From assembly GCF_002224265.1 (NCBI RefSeq), contig NZ_CP012881.1, positions 992,001-1,056,000 of the forward strand: DNA of 64,000 nt. Direction: 5' to 3'. The notes beneath the pieces are model-generated. The model was not told the DNA's origin, made no database searches, and saw only the letters and a program-made list of their open reading frames with translations. This document shows positions 18,962 to 27,457 of the stretch, one piece after another. Source of the stretch: Vibrio vulnificus NBRC 15645 = ATCC 27562 (GTDB taxonomy: Bacteria; Pseudomonadota; Gammaproteobacteria; Enterobacterales; Vibrionaceae). A program made the translations under genes and the position numbers. Within the stretch, counting starts at the first letter, position 1; the number at the start of each line of letters is the position of its first letter.

Positions 18962-21421
18962 TTAAACCCCTAATTTCCAGCCTAAAGTACGCATCACATC
19001 TGAGAACACGCCTGCCGCAGTCACTTGAGTACCGGCACCGTAACCTCTCAATACTAACGGGATCGGCTGATAGTAACGGCTGTAAAATGCTAATGCATTT
19101 TCACCATCTTTAATTTTGAACATCGGATCATTTTCATCTACCGCAGCGATCGAAACTTTGCACTTACCATCGATGATTTCACCAACATAACGCAGCACCT
19201 TACCTTCTTCTGCCGCTTGCGCAGAAAGTTGCTTGAAGTACGCATCAGCTTCCGGTAGTCGAGCCATAAACTCATCGACACTACCTGAATCGTCAAAACT
19301 TGGTGGCAAGGCTTGATCCACTTCGACATCTTCCAGCTCTAATGCCATGCCCGCTTCACGCGCCAAGATCAGCAGTTTACGCGCCACATCCATTCCGGAC
19401 AGGTCATCACGAGGATCTGGCTCTGTAAAGCCATTTTGTTTGGCGATATTGGTCGCCTCACTCAACGTCATGCCTTCATCCAACTTACCGAAGATAAAGG
19501 AAAGTGAACCAGAGAGAATGCCGCTGAATCGCTCCAGCTCATCACCCGCAGAGATAAGATTTTGCAAGTTTTCTATGACAGGCAAACCAGCACCAACCGT
19601 TGTTTCATACATCAACTTACGACGAGAGCTGCGTGCCACATCGCGTAGTTGGTGGTAATACGCCATACTCGCGGTATTGGCTTTCTTATTTGGCGTCACA
19701 ACATGGAAACCAGCGGCTAAAAACTCTGCGTATTGGTTGGCAATCACGTCGCTAGAAGTACAATCGACGAGCACTGGGTTGATGATATGGTTACGCTGCA
19801 CAGTGGCAATCAAACTGGCAAGGCTAAACGCTTCAGATGCATTGGCCATGCGGTCACGCCAATGCTCCAGAGGTAAACCGTTGCTGTCTAACAACAGCCC
19901 TTTACTATTAGCCAAACCACACACTCGGATGACAATGCCTTTGTCTGCCAGTTTGGCTTGCTGACGCTGGATCTGATCCACCAACTCACCACCGACACCA
20001 CCGACACCAACAACAAACACATCCAGGTAGTGTTTCGAGTTGAAGAGATTTTCATGACACGCTTTGATCGCTTGAGAGATCTTATCTTCTGGGATCACCG
20101 CTGAAATAGCGCGCTCTGACGAACCTTGAGCAATAGCGATGACATTGACACTCACTTCCGCAAGAGAAGCAAAGAATTGTGATGCAACGCCTTTGGAAGT
20201 GCGCATACCATCACCCACCAGCGTGATGATAGAAACATTAGTCAGAAATTCGACGGGCTCCAATAGACCATCTTTCAGTTCTAACTCAAAAGCATCTGAG
20301 AGTGCCTGTTCGGCTAAAGGTCTGTCGGCAGCTTCAATACAGAAGCTGATACTGTACTCAGAAGAAGACTGAGTAATCAGAACGATTGACACGCCAGAAG
20401 CCGACATCGCACCAAATACTCGGCTCGCCATGCCTACCATGCCTTTCATGCCCGGTCCAGACACGTTCACCATCGTCAGATTATTGAGCGTAGTGATGCC
20501 TTTGATCGCTAGATTATCTTCGCCTGTATCTTGGCCAATCAGCGTGCCTGCACCTTGAGGGTTGAAGCTGTTCTTAATCAAACATGGGATATGAAATTGC
20601 GCGATTGGCGCAATGGTTTTTGGATGCAAAACGGATGCGCCAAAGTATGAAAGCTCCATAGCCTCTTGATAGCTTAAGGACTTCAATAAGCGAGCATCTT
20701 CGACTAAACGCGGGTCACAGTTGTACACCCCATCCACATCCGTCCAGATCTCACAACAATCCGCGCGCAGACATGCCGCCAACACGGCTGCTGAGTAATC
20801 GGAACCATTACGACCTAAAGTAACCAACTCACCATGCTTATTGCCTGCGGTAAAGCCAGGCATGATATGAACGTGCCCTTGAGGAAGAGGATTCAAACGG
20901 AAGTTTTGCGTAGATACATCGACATCCACCATCCCTTCTAGGTGATCACCATGGGCAAGCAAGTAGTCAACCGGATCAATAAGATTAACGAGATGACCTT
21001 TTGCTTCCAACACCGCCTTCATTAACTGGATGGAAACACGCTCACCTTTACTGATGATGCGAGCATTGACGTTATCAGGACACATCCCCAACAGGCCGAT
21101 GCCATGAACAAATTGACGCAGTTGCGAAAGTGAATCCGCGACTTGCTTTAAATACGCATCGCCGTTGAGGTTAGGAAGCTGCTGTTTGATATCACTCAGC
21201 AGTTGTTTGAACGCACTGTCTAGCTCGTCGACTTGTCGTTCTGCTTCACCATTTTTCAGTGCAGACTCAATGACCGCGACCAATTTATTGGTTGTTTTCC
21301 CTGGCGCCGACAACACTACAGAAACTTCTTCCTGCTTGGCATTGTTAGCAACAATGTCCGCCGCTCTTAAAAAGCGGTCTGCATCGGCTAACGATGAGCC
21401 ACCAAATTTTAATACTCGCAT
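18962..21421 (-). CDS. thrA: Bifunctional aspartokinase I / homoserine dehydrogenase I
   Basis: Catalyses the first and third steps from aspartate to threonine. The 819 residues comprise an aspartokinase domain (KFGGSSLAD at residues 4-12; [15 protein letters not shown]), two ACT regulatory domains in the middle (around 320-460) for threonine feedback, and a C-terminal NAD(P)-dependent homoserine dehydrogenase ([38 protein letters not shown]). ATG 21421 follows a strong GGAGGAAGG site; the upstream open frame runs through the attenuator and is not coding. Operon order is thrL-thrA-thrB-thrC. Confidence 0.98.
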   Translation of the reverse strand: MRVLKFGGSSLADADRFLRAADIVANNAKQEEVSVVLSAPGKTTNKLVAVIESALKNGEAERQVDELDSAFKQLLSDIKQQLPNLNGDAYLKQVADSLSQLRQFVHGIGLLGMCPDNVNARIISKGERVSIQLMKAVLEAKGHLVNLIDPVDYLLAHGDHLEGMVDVDVSTQNFRLNPLPQGHVHIMPGFTAGNKHGELVTLGRNGSDYSAAVLAACLRADCCEIWTDVDGVYNCDPRLVEDARLLKSLSYQEAMELSYFGASVLHPKTIAPIAQFHIPCLIKNSFNPQGAGTLIGQDTGEDNLAIKGITTLNNLTMVNVSGPGMKGMVGMASRVFGAMSASGVSIVLITQSSSEYSISFCIEAADRPLAEQALSDAFELELKDGLLEPVEFLTNVSIITLVGDGMRTSKGVASQFFASLAEVSVNVIAIAQGSSERAISAVIPEDKISQAIKACHENLFNSKHYLDVFVVGVGGVGGELVDQIQRQQAKLADKGIVIRVCGLANSKGLLLDSNGLPLEHWRDRMANASEAFSLASLIATVQRNHIINPVLVDCTSSDVIANQYAEFLAAGFHVVTPNKKANTASMAYYHQLRDVARSSRRKLMYETTVGAGLPVIENLQNLISAGDELERFSGILSGSLSFIFGKLDEGMTLSEATNIAKQNGFTEPDPRDDLSGMDVARKLLILAREAGMALELEDVEVDQALPPSFDDSGSVDEFMARLPEADAYFKQLSAQAAEEGKVLRYVGEIIDGKCKVSIAAVDENDPMFKIKDGENALAFYSRYYQPIPLVLRGYGAGTQVTAAGVFSDVMRTLGWKLGV

Positions 21422-21452
21422 CCCTTCCTCCCGGATTATTTTTAATCTGTAT

Positions 21453-21492
21453 AAAAAAAGGCCTGTATCTTGTTGGATACAGGCCTTTTTTT
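21453..21492 (-). terminator. thr operon attenuator
   Basis: On the minus strand the stem AGGCCTGTATC, a 6-base loop and the complementary arm are followed by seven T. It lies between the leader peptide stop and thrA, the position of a transcription attenuator. Confidence 0.93.
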
Positions 21493-21509
21493 GAAATTTG
21501 TTCTTTCGC

Positions 21510-21563
21510 TCAGCAGCCTGCCCCAACATGTGTGATGTCGGTAATAATAATGGTGGTGGTCAT
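21510..21563 (-). CDS. thrL: thr operon leader peptide
   Basis: A 17-residue peptide, [17 protein letters not shown], with five Thr and four Ile codons (ACC ACC ACC ATT ATT ATT ACC in a run), ending 18 bases before the attenuator. Ribosome stalling at these codons when charged tRNA-Thr or tRNA-Ile is low would favour antitermination, as for E. coli thrL. The start may instead be an in-frame ATG eight codons upstream (21587); neither has an obvious strong ribosome site. Confidence 0.88.
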   Translation of the reverse strand: MTTTIIITDITHVGAGC

Positions 21564-21892
21564 TACTAGTTGGCTGTTAAGAATCATAAAACGTTATCTA
21601 TTGCTTTTGTGTGTTTGCTTGTATCTACGTTTACCGTAGTTTCGAGCGGTTCGTCAACAAAAAGTTACGTTTTTTTTATCGCGAGGGTTATGCATATGCG
21701 CACATTTTAAGATCGCGTTCTCATTTTCAGGATCTTAAATCTCAGCATTTTGATCTTCTCAGCAAAATGGCTTTAGAAAACTCGCTAACCTAGATCTTCG
21801 ACGGAAAATTTTTTCCCAACATGGGAGGAATTTTGTGCTTAACTTGAGAGTACAATAAAAAAATCCTCATAATAATCACAAGGAGTAGTGGT
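21564..21892. other. Intergenic region with two inverted repeats
   Basis: Contains the thr operon promoter (minus strand) and the promoter of the secreted protein gene (plus strand). Two inverted repeats stand out: TTTAAGATC at 21706-21714 with its exact complement at 21731-21739, and CATTTTG at 21746-21752 with its complement at 21763-21769. They could be operators or hairpins; no family match is offered. Confidence 0.45.
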
Positions 21893-22357
21893 ATGAAAAA
21901 CTGGCCCATCTTGCTGCTTTTCTTTGTGTTTTCTCATGCATATGCCAACAATTTGCCTACTTTAAACCCGACGAAAACGTCGCCCCACAAACTGTTTCTC
22001 ACCAGTGAAAGTCAAACAGAAGAAAGTTTTGATGTCTGGAATATCGATGGAGGCTACGCCTATCAATTGTTTGATTCAGTGGACCTTTACGTGGGCGCTC
22101 GTGTCAATAATTCGCAAACAGCCAATCAGAGTGGCTTTTTAAGTGGCGTGAGTTACCAAATTAGCGATCGGGTGGTAGTGAAAAGTACCATTCGTTCTTT
22201 CAAAGTTCAGGAAGAAAGTGGCACTGAACATAATGGTAATTTTGCTGCTGAAGTGACAAGCCGAGTCAAAATTAGTGAACAACTGGATTTGCACGCCACT
22301 CTCGATCTGCAAGAGTGGCAACAAGGTATTGAGTTTGGTTTAGGTTTCCGCTTTTAG
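21893..22357 (+). CDS. Secreted conserved protein, probable small outer membrane beta-barrel
   Basis: A 154-residue protein with a clear Sec signal peptide ([18 protein letters not shown], cleavage expected near residue 18-19). The mature part alternates polar and hydrophobic residues in strands ([62 protein letters not shown]) and ends in phenylalanine, typical of outer membrane beta-barrel proteins. I do not recognise a named family. AAGGAG precedes the ATG. Its stop codon overlaps the end of the converging rraA-like gene by 4 bases. Confidence 0.75.
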
Positions 22358-22836
22358 AATTGAAGCAACTCTTTGGAAATTAGAATTCCATTCCAATCGG
22401 CGTAGATATAATCCTTTGGCTGCACCATTTGGTTGTGCATGGTTAAGGTAACATTGACTTCACCAGCCCCTCGTTTTTCCGTTTTGAATGGTGAAGTGCC
22501 CAATGCTTTAATCCCCAACTCCATTTGTGACATCTGGGCGACGTCGCGCACGGCACCAAACACAATTACCCCTTCCCAATCATTTTCAATCGCCAATATC
22601 GCTAATTGATCGCCAAGTAATGCTTTTTGGCAGGAACCATGCCCATCCACAACCAACACTTTGCCTTTACCATTTTCACTCAAAACATCTCGCACTTTCG
22701 AGTTGTCGTGATAACAGCGAACAGTCACAATCTCCCCGAAAAATGCGGCTTTCTGACCAAAATTCTGTAATGGCAGATTGAGTAAAGTGACTTTGTCTTC
22801 ATGTTGATCACAGATATCCGGGGTAATGTCCTTCAT
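22354..22836 (-). CDS. RraA-family protein, possible 4-hydroxy-4-methyl-2-oxoglutarate aldolase
   Basis: A 160-residue member of the RraA/HMG aldolase fold family. Conserved blocks are [41 protein letters not shown] and [11 protein letters not shown]. RraA of E. coli inhibits RNase E, while related enzymes cleave 4-hydroxy-4-methyl-2-oxoglutarate or oxaloacetate using Mg held beside an Arg-Asp pair; here that pair (R97, D98) is present. ATG 22836 follows a perfect AAGGAGG. Which of the two activities it has cannot be decided from sequence alone. Confidence 0.8.
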
Positions 22837-22894
22837 ATATCCTCCTTGAGAAAATTTTTGCCACATCAAACATGCGGCTCGAATTCAAAATTTC

Positions 22895-23302
22895 TTATCT
22901 GATGCGCTGGTCAAACGGCCCCAGTGATTCTTTCCTTTCATCACTCAAGCAAGACACTAAAAAAAGCTCTCCTTGTTCAACAAAATAAATCGCGTTTTGT
23001 TGGAACTCTCTTGCTAAGTTTAGTGCGTAATTCAAATTTATCTCGACGGCAAAACTTTCTTCGCTCCAACAGCACGCCTTATCGGCGACTAAAACTGAAC
23101 AAAAGCGTCGCGTGTTAATCTTTGTTTTTAGCTTCTGATTACTTATGCAATTCTCTTTTTTTGACTGCAAAATGCTCGCAGGGTTCCATGCTGTAATAAT
23201 GGCAAAACAATCGCTTTGCCATTCGTCATTAAAATGGAAAAAAGAGGCTGAATAGGCATGCCATAATGACGCATCTACAGTTGTTTCACCATTATTTATC
23301 AT
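22895..23302 (-). CDS. DUF3293 domain protein
   Basis: A 135-residue protein that resembles DUF3293 proteins of Vibrio and relatives: an N-terminal WHAYSASFFHF block, FAIITAWNPAS near residue 33-43, and a C-terminal NAIYFVEQGELFLVSC strand pair. Function unknown. It lies just upstream of the rraA-like gene on the same strand and is divergent from arcA, an arrangement I recall near arcA in other vibrios. Confidence 0.75.
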   Translation of the reverse strand: MINNGETTVDASLWHAYSASFFHFNDEWQSDCFAIITAWNPASILQSKKENCISNQKLKTKINTRRFCSVLVADKACCWSEESFAVEINLNYALNLAREFQQNAIYFVEQGELFLVSCLSDERKESLGPFDQRIR

Positions 23303-23339
23303 AAGTCTCCATCGATTAATAATTGTTACATTTCATCAA

Positions 23340-23353
23340 TTGATATAAATCAA
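23340..23353 (+). promoter_or_regulatory. FNR-type box upstream of arcA
   Basis: TTGATATAAATCAA is a perfect match to TTGAT-N4-ATCAA. Its centre is about 70 bases upstream of the predicted arcA transcript start, a usual class I activator position. It is also close to the divergent DUF3293 start at 23302. Confidence 0.75.
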
Positions 23354-23381
23354 CAAAGTGAATGGAATTAACATTTGTTCA

Positions 23382-23410
23382 TTGTTAGCATGCTGTTAAC
23401 ATTATAGAAT
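23382..23410 (+). promoter_or_regulatory. Candidate arcA promoter
   Basis: TTGTTA (23382-23387) and TAGAAT (23405-23410) are separated by exactly 17 bases, predicting a start near 23417 and a leader of about 250 bases. Inference from pattern. Confidence 0.5.
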
Positions 23411-23416
23411 CCGCAC

Positions 23417-23665
23417 AAAAGCCTTGGGATGATTACCTTTCCACACCAGACGAAAGGCGTCGAAAGGTAAACAGACCCAGTAGAATAATCCAGTAACAGT
23501 TGGATACTGTATACATTTGGCGAGAACCCACGGAAGGCAGATAACTTAAAGAAGTGTTTTTTTGATCACTTTGTTTTATTATCAAAAAATCATTACCTGT
23601 ATGTTATGTTTTTGCCTAGAATTTATTCTATTCGTACAATTTTGTCACAAATTTAGGTACCGCCA
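23417..23665 (+). other. Long, apparently structured arcA leader
   Basis: The first 120 bases of the predicted leader can close on themselves: GCCTT (23421-23425) pairs with AAGGC (23534-23538) and GGG with CCC next to it. Inside are an 8-bp stem TACCTTTC/GAAAGGTA (23434-23441 with 23462-23469) capped by GACG/CGTC, and a stem ATCCA/TGGAT (23488-23492 with 23501-23505). The rest is A+T-rich. I do not recognise a known riboswitch class. Confidence 0.45.
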
Positions 23666-24382
23666 ATGCAAACCCCGCAGATTCTTATCGTCGAAGATGA
23701 GCAAGTAACTCGTAACACTCTTAAGAGTATTTTTGAAGCAGAGGGATATGCTGTATTTGAAGCCAGCAACGGTGATGAGATGCACCACATGCTGTCTGAA
23801 AATAGTATTAATCTGGTGATTATGGACATCAACCTGCCTGGTAAAAACGGCCTTCTTCTTGCCCGTGAACTCCGCGAGCAAGCCGATGTTGCTTTGATGT
23901 TCTTAACTGGTCGCGACAATGAAGTCGACAAGATTCTTGGCTTAGAAATCGGCGCAGATGATTACATCACTAAGCCATTTAACCCTCGCGAACTGACGAT
24001 CCGTGCTCGTAACCTGCTAAGCCGCTCTATGAGCAGCAGTGTTATGCCGGAAGAAAAACGTTCGGTTGAGAAATACGAATTTAACGGTTGGGTGTTGGAT
24101 ATCAACAGCCGCTCACTCATCAGCCCATCGGGTGATGGTTACAAACTGCCACGTTCAGAGTTCCGTGCATTGCTGCACTTCTGTGAAAACCCAGGCAAGA
24201 TCCAAACTCGTGCCGATCTTCTGAAGAAGATGACGGGACGTGAACTTAAGCCGCACGATCGTACTGTTGACGTGACCATTCGTCGCATCCGTAAGCACTT
24301 TGAATCGGTATCTGGCACACCAGAAATCATCGCAACCATTCACGGTGAAGGTTACCGTTTCTGTGGTGATTTAGAAGCGTAA
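23666..24382 (+). CDS. arcA: Anoxic redox response regulator ArcA
   Basis: OmpR/PhoB-family response regulator that, when phosphorylated by ArcB, represses respiratory genes and activates fermentation genes. The 238 residues consist of a receiver domain (acidic pocket E10/D11, phospho-acceptor D54 in [10 protein letters not shown] in ITKPF) and a C-terminal winged-helix domain ([21 protein letters not shown]). It is separated from its kinase arcB, which lies 500 bases away on the opposite strand with a lipoprotein gene between; in E. coli they are unlinked. An FNR-type box and a long leader lie upstream. Confidence 0.98.
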   Translation: MQTPQILIVEDEQVTRNTLKSIFEAEGYAVFEASNGDEMHHMLSENSINLVIMDINLPGKNGLLLARELREQADVALMFLTGRDNEVDKILGLEIGADDYITKPFNPRELTIRARNLLSRSMSSSVMPEEKRSVEKYEFNGWVLDINSRSLISPSGDGYKLPRSEFRALLHFCENPGKIQTRADLLKKMTGRELKPHDRTVDVTIRRIRKHFESVSGTPEIIATIHGEGYRFCGDLEA

Positions 24383-24397
24383 GCTCACCGCATAAAC

Positions 24398-24429
24398 AAA
24401 AAAAGGTTGGTGTTTACCAACCTTTTTTA
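24398..24429. terminator. Terminator between arcA and the lipoprotein gene
   Basis: Stem AGGTTGGT with a 4-base loop, flanked by seven A and six T residues, works for both converging genes. Confidence 0.9.
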
Positions 24430-24454
24430 TTTTGTCATGTCCTATCCGTTTGGC

Positions 24455-24904
24455 TTAAAACACTTTATCGATCGTAATGTTGCGCTCAACTAACCATTCA
24501 CGTTTACCGTGATTATCGAGCTCCACCAGCAAATCAACATTCTTTTCTGGATCAAAATTCGCTTGCCATACAAAGGCAATTTCCCATTTATTCTCACTGT
24601 GCGTGCGCAATTCAAGCAAATCGCCATCAATTTTCCACTCTTGATCGCCTTGCTTAATCGTTAACTCACTCACTGTTAAGCTAGCTGGCAGATCACGATC
24701 CGATGAGAGATACAAAGCACCATGCAGGTTATCTTGTTGCGATTCACCTAGTGTCGGCATCTGGTTGATCCAAAGGTTACTGGCCAGTTCAATGCGAGTA
24801 TCTGCAATGGTAATACGATTATCTTGCTGCCAACTCACGTTTGGCTCGGAGGTGCATCCTACCAACAGCAATAGTGGCAGCAGTGCAATTAATGGTTTTT
24901 TCAT
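24455..24904 (-). CDS. Small lipoprotein coupled to arcB
   Basis: A 149-residue predicted lipoprotein: signal MKKPLIALLPLLLLVGC with lipobox LVGC and lipidated Cys17, followed by a beta-rich domain (IADTRIELASNLWINQMPT; LTVSELTIKQGDQEWKIDGDLLELR; VLLVELDN-type strands near the end). I do not recognise a named family. The start codon lies 4 bases after the arcB stop and its ribosome site (GAGGTGAAG) is within the arcB end, so the two are translationally coupled. It may act with ArcB at the envelope, which is inference from linkage. Confidence 0.8.
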   Translation of the reverse strand: MKKPLIALLPLLLLVGCTSEPNVSWQQDNRITIADTRIELASNLWINQMPTLGESQQDNLHGALYLSSDRDLPASLTVSELTIKQGDQEWKIDGDLLELRTHSENKWEIAFVWQANFDPEKNVDLLVELDNHGKREWLVERNITIDKVF

Positions 24905-24908
24905 TTCT

Positions 24909-27251
24909 TCACCTCTGTTCTAACCAACTCTTCAATATCTGAATATCATTTTGATACTCATTCTTGATTTCTTCTACCCAGTCAGCGATATTTTCCCACC
25001 ATGCGGGCATGTCTGGAGATTGTGCTTTTTGCGCAACGCTTTGAATTCGTTTCAACCCGATCGAACCCGCCGCTCCCTTGATTTTATGCGCTTCGGAAAC
25101 AATCCCAGGCTGATCTTTTGCAATCATATTGGAATCGAGTATTTCAAGGTATTCAGGCATCATCTCTTCAAACATACGGATGCTATCGAGAACTGGCTGC
25201 GGTCCAACAATCTCTACGTAAGATTCAAGCATCACCAAATCCAAGATATGATTCTCTACATGGCTGGTTGCGATCTCAACCACTTCAGCCTCTTCCATTT
25301 CGATCGTGGTGCTTTCTTGTTTGATGATCAGTTTTTCAATCACATCTTGAATTGCCTGTACCGAGAGTGGCTTGCTAATGGCTTCATTCATGCCATTGTC
25401 TAGATACTCGCGTTTATCTTTCAATACGTTGGCAGTGAGGGCAACCAGTGGAGGCAATTGGCTATAGTGTTTACGATAGTACGCCGCGACATCAAAACCC
25501 GTCATATCCGGCAATTGGATGTCGAGTAACACCAAGTCGTAGCGGCTCGGGTCAAAGGATCGTATCGCCTCGTCCCCTGTCATCGCAACCGTCACTTTGT
25601 GGCCGAGACTTTCAAGTAGAGAGCGAGCAACGGTGACATTGAGTGCGATGTCTTCCACCATAAAGATACTGAGATGGAGTTGGGTTTTCGGTTTGTCCAC
25701 CGTCGATGGGGCAGATTCAATCACAGGAACATGAATAGAAATAGTGAACGTACTACCAAAGCCTTCCTCACTACTGACCGTAATGTCGCCATCCATCATG
25801 TTGATCAACTGGCGTGAAACCGCCAAACCAATCCCCGTTCCAACTGCATGCAAGTTATCTTTACCTGATTTGACTTGGTAGTACATGGCAAAAATCTTAT
25901 CCAGTTCCGCTTCTGGAATCCCGATCCCTGTATCTTCTACTTCAATAATGATGGTGGCAAAATCATCCTCAACTTCAGAACTCACCGTCATGACCACTCC
26001 GCCCTCTTTGGTAAACTTCATCGCATTGCTGATGAGATTCCAAATGACTTGGCGCAAGCGCGTGGCATCCACCTCGATGGCTTTAGGCAGCTCACTCAAA
26101 CGTTCTAAATCAAATCGCAACCCTTTTTGTTCTGCCATAAGCGCCGAAATGCTTTCGATTTCTGCGACAAAATCTTCAAAGTTAAGCGGAGCGGGTAACA
26201 GCTCTAATTTGCGGCGATCAAACTTGTCCATATCAATGATGTCATTGAATATATTACCTAAGGTGATCGCGCTAACATTGATGGTTTGCATGTACTTGCG
26301 CTGCTCATCGGTTAAGCGCGTATCCAATAGCATACGACTTAAACCAACAATGCCGTTAAGTGGGGTTCTAAGCTCATGACTGATGGTTGAAATGAAAGTG
26401 GTTTTGTCGCGGCTCGCTTTTTCCAATGATTCTTCATGGCGTTTACGTTCTGTAATGTCACGGCCAAAGCCAACTAATCCTAGGTGACGCCCATCTTTGC
26501 TGTAAAACGGCACTTTACGCAGCTCAAAGTAGTGTTTTCTACCATCTGGATATTCAAGCCACTGCTCGTAAGTCAAAGCGCGATTATTGGCAAAAACTTG
26601 CTGATCCGTATCGACTATTTGTTGAGCGACTTCCTTGCTGTAAACATCCCAAGGGCTTAAGCCGACCAATTGATGCTCTTTCTTGCCGGTCAACTCTTCC
26701 ATCGCTCGGTTACAACCAGAGAACACCCCCTCAGCATTGCGGTAGTAAATCAAATCCGGAGAGGCATCAATAAAAGAGCGCAATAACGCGGTACGCTCCG
26801 CAAGTTCCACTTGGGTCCTTTCCCGTTGAAACACCTCGTTTTCGAGATCTTTCATTGCCTCTTCTCTGGCTTCTTCGGCGCGAATACGTTCTTCGATCTC
26901 TTGGTTCAATTGTTCGATGTTCTGTTGCAACTGCACATTAAGCTCTTGATCTCGTGAGCGCATATCTTTCAATTTAGAAACCAATTTTGAGAGACGCTGG
27001 CGTGACTCTTCCAGTTGATCCACCACCACTGACAAGAAATAAACCGCCCAAGGAGTAATGAGCAAACCAAAAAAGACTGAGCGAACAATATCGATATCAT
27101 CCACATTGCCTTTCAGCACCAAGGTAATGCCCACTTGGACCACCACAGCTAATGCAACCAACGCCAAGGCTAGCAACATCGAAAAACGCACAATCCCCAG
27201 CTTAACCAGTAGATCAACGTAATACTGGGCAAGGTTTTTCATCGGTTTCAT
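24909..27251 (-). CDS. arcB: Aerobic respiration control sensor kinase ArcB
   Basis: Tripartite hybrid kinase of the Arc redox system, 780 residues. Two membrane helices (about 22-46 and 57-77) flank a very short periplasmic turn; a coiled linker (80-150) leads to a PAS domain (about 155-270), the histidine kinase with H292 in FISTISHELRTPLNG, ATP-binding motifs (NLISNAMKF, DTGIGI, GTGIGLAVS), a receiver with D577 (VLLDIQLPD) and an HPt domain with H722 (EAHKIKGAAGS). Residue numbering through H292 equals E. coli ArcB. Of the two redox cysteines known there, Cys180 is present (SGCNRAME) but position 241 is tyrosine. Confidence 0.97.
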   Translation of the reverse strand: MKPMKNLAQYYVDLLVKLGIVRFSMLLALALVALAVVVQVGITLVLKGNVDDIDIVRSVFFGLLITPWAVYFLSVVVDQLEESRQRLSKLVSKLKDMRSRDQELNVQLQQNIEQLNQEIEERIRAEEAREEAMKDLENEVFQRERTQVELAERTALLRSFIDASPDLIYYRNAEGVFSGCNRAMEELTGKKEHQLVGLSPWDVYSKEVAQQIVDTDQQVFANNRALTYEQWLEYPDGRKHYFELRKVPFYSKDGRHLGLVGFGRDITERKRHEESLEKASRDKTTFISTISHELRTPLNGIVGLSRMLLDTRLTDEQRKYMQTINVSAITLGNIFNDIIDMDKFDRRKLELLPAPLNFEDFVAEIESISALMAEQKGLRFDLERLSELPKAIEVDATRLRQVIWNLISNAMKFTKEGGVVMTVSSEVEDDFATIIIEVEDTGIGIPEAELDKIFAMYYQVKSGKDNLHAVGTGIGLAVSRQLINMMDGDITVSSEEGFGSTFTISIHVPVIESAPSTVDKPKTQLHLSIFMVEDIALNVTVARSLLESLGHKVTVAMTGDEAIRSFDPSRYDLVLLDIQLPDMTGFDVAAYYRKHYSQLPPLVALTANVLKDKREYLDNGMNEAISKPLSVQAIQDVIEKLIIKQESTTIEMEEAEVVEIATSHVENHILDLVMLESYVEIVGPQPVLDSIRMFEEMMPEYLEILDSNMIAKDQPGIVSEAHKIKGAAGSIGLKRIQSVAQKAQSPDMPAWWENIADWVEEIKNEYQNDIQILKSWLEQR

Positions 27252-27457
27252 TTAATGCTCCAAAAGATGAGAGTGTAGCCTGAACTAGTGAAGTCGTTGG
27301 CGACATTAGCATTCAATGCCGTGCAAACCTCGAACAGACCCTGTAATGAAAATGGCGATCGCGGCACGTTTCAACATCAAATTCACGCACTTAGTTTAGC
27401 TTGTTTACCCTTGAGGGTTAAGCTATTGAAATCACAACAAGCACAATCAATAGAAAA

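Noticed and set aside
23556..23589. T-run hairpin in the arcA leader as an intrinsic terminator
   Set aside because: The TTTTTTGAT/ATCAAAAAA stem is entirely A+T-rich apart from one pair, and no GC stem followed by T was found.
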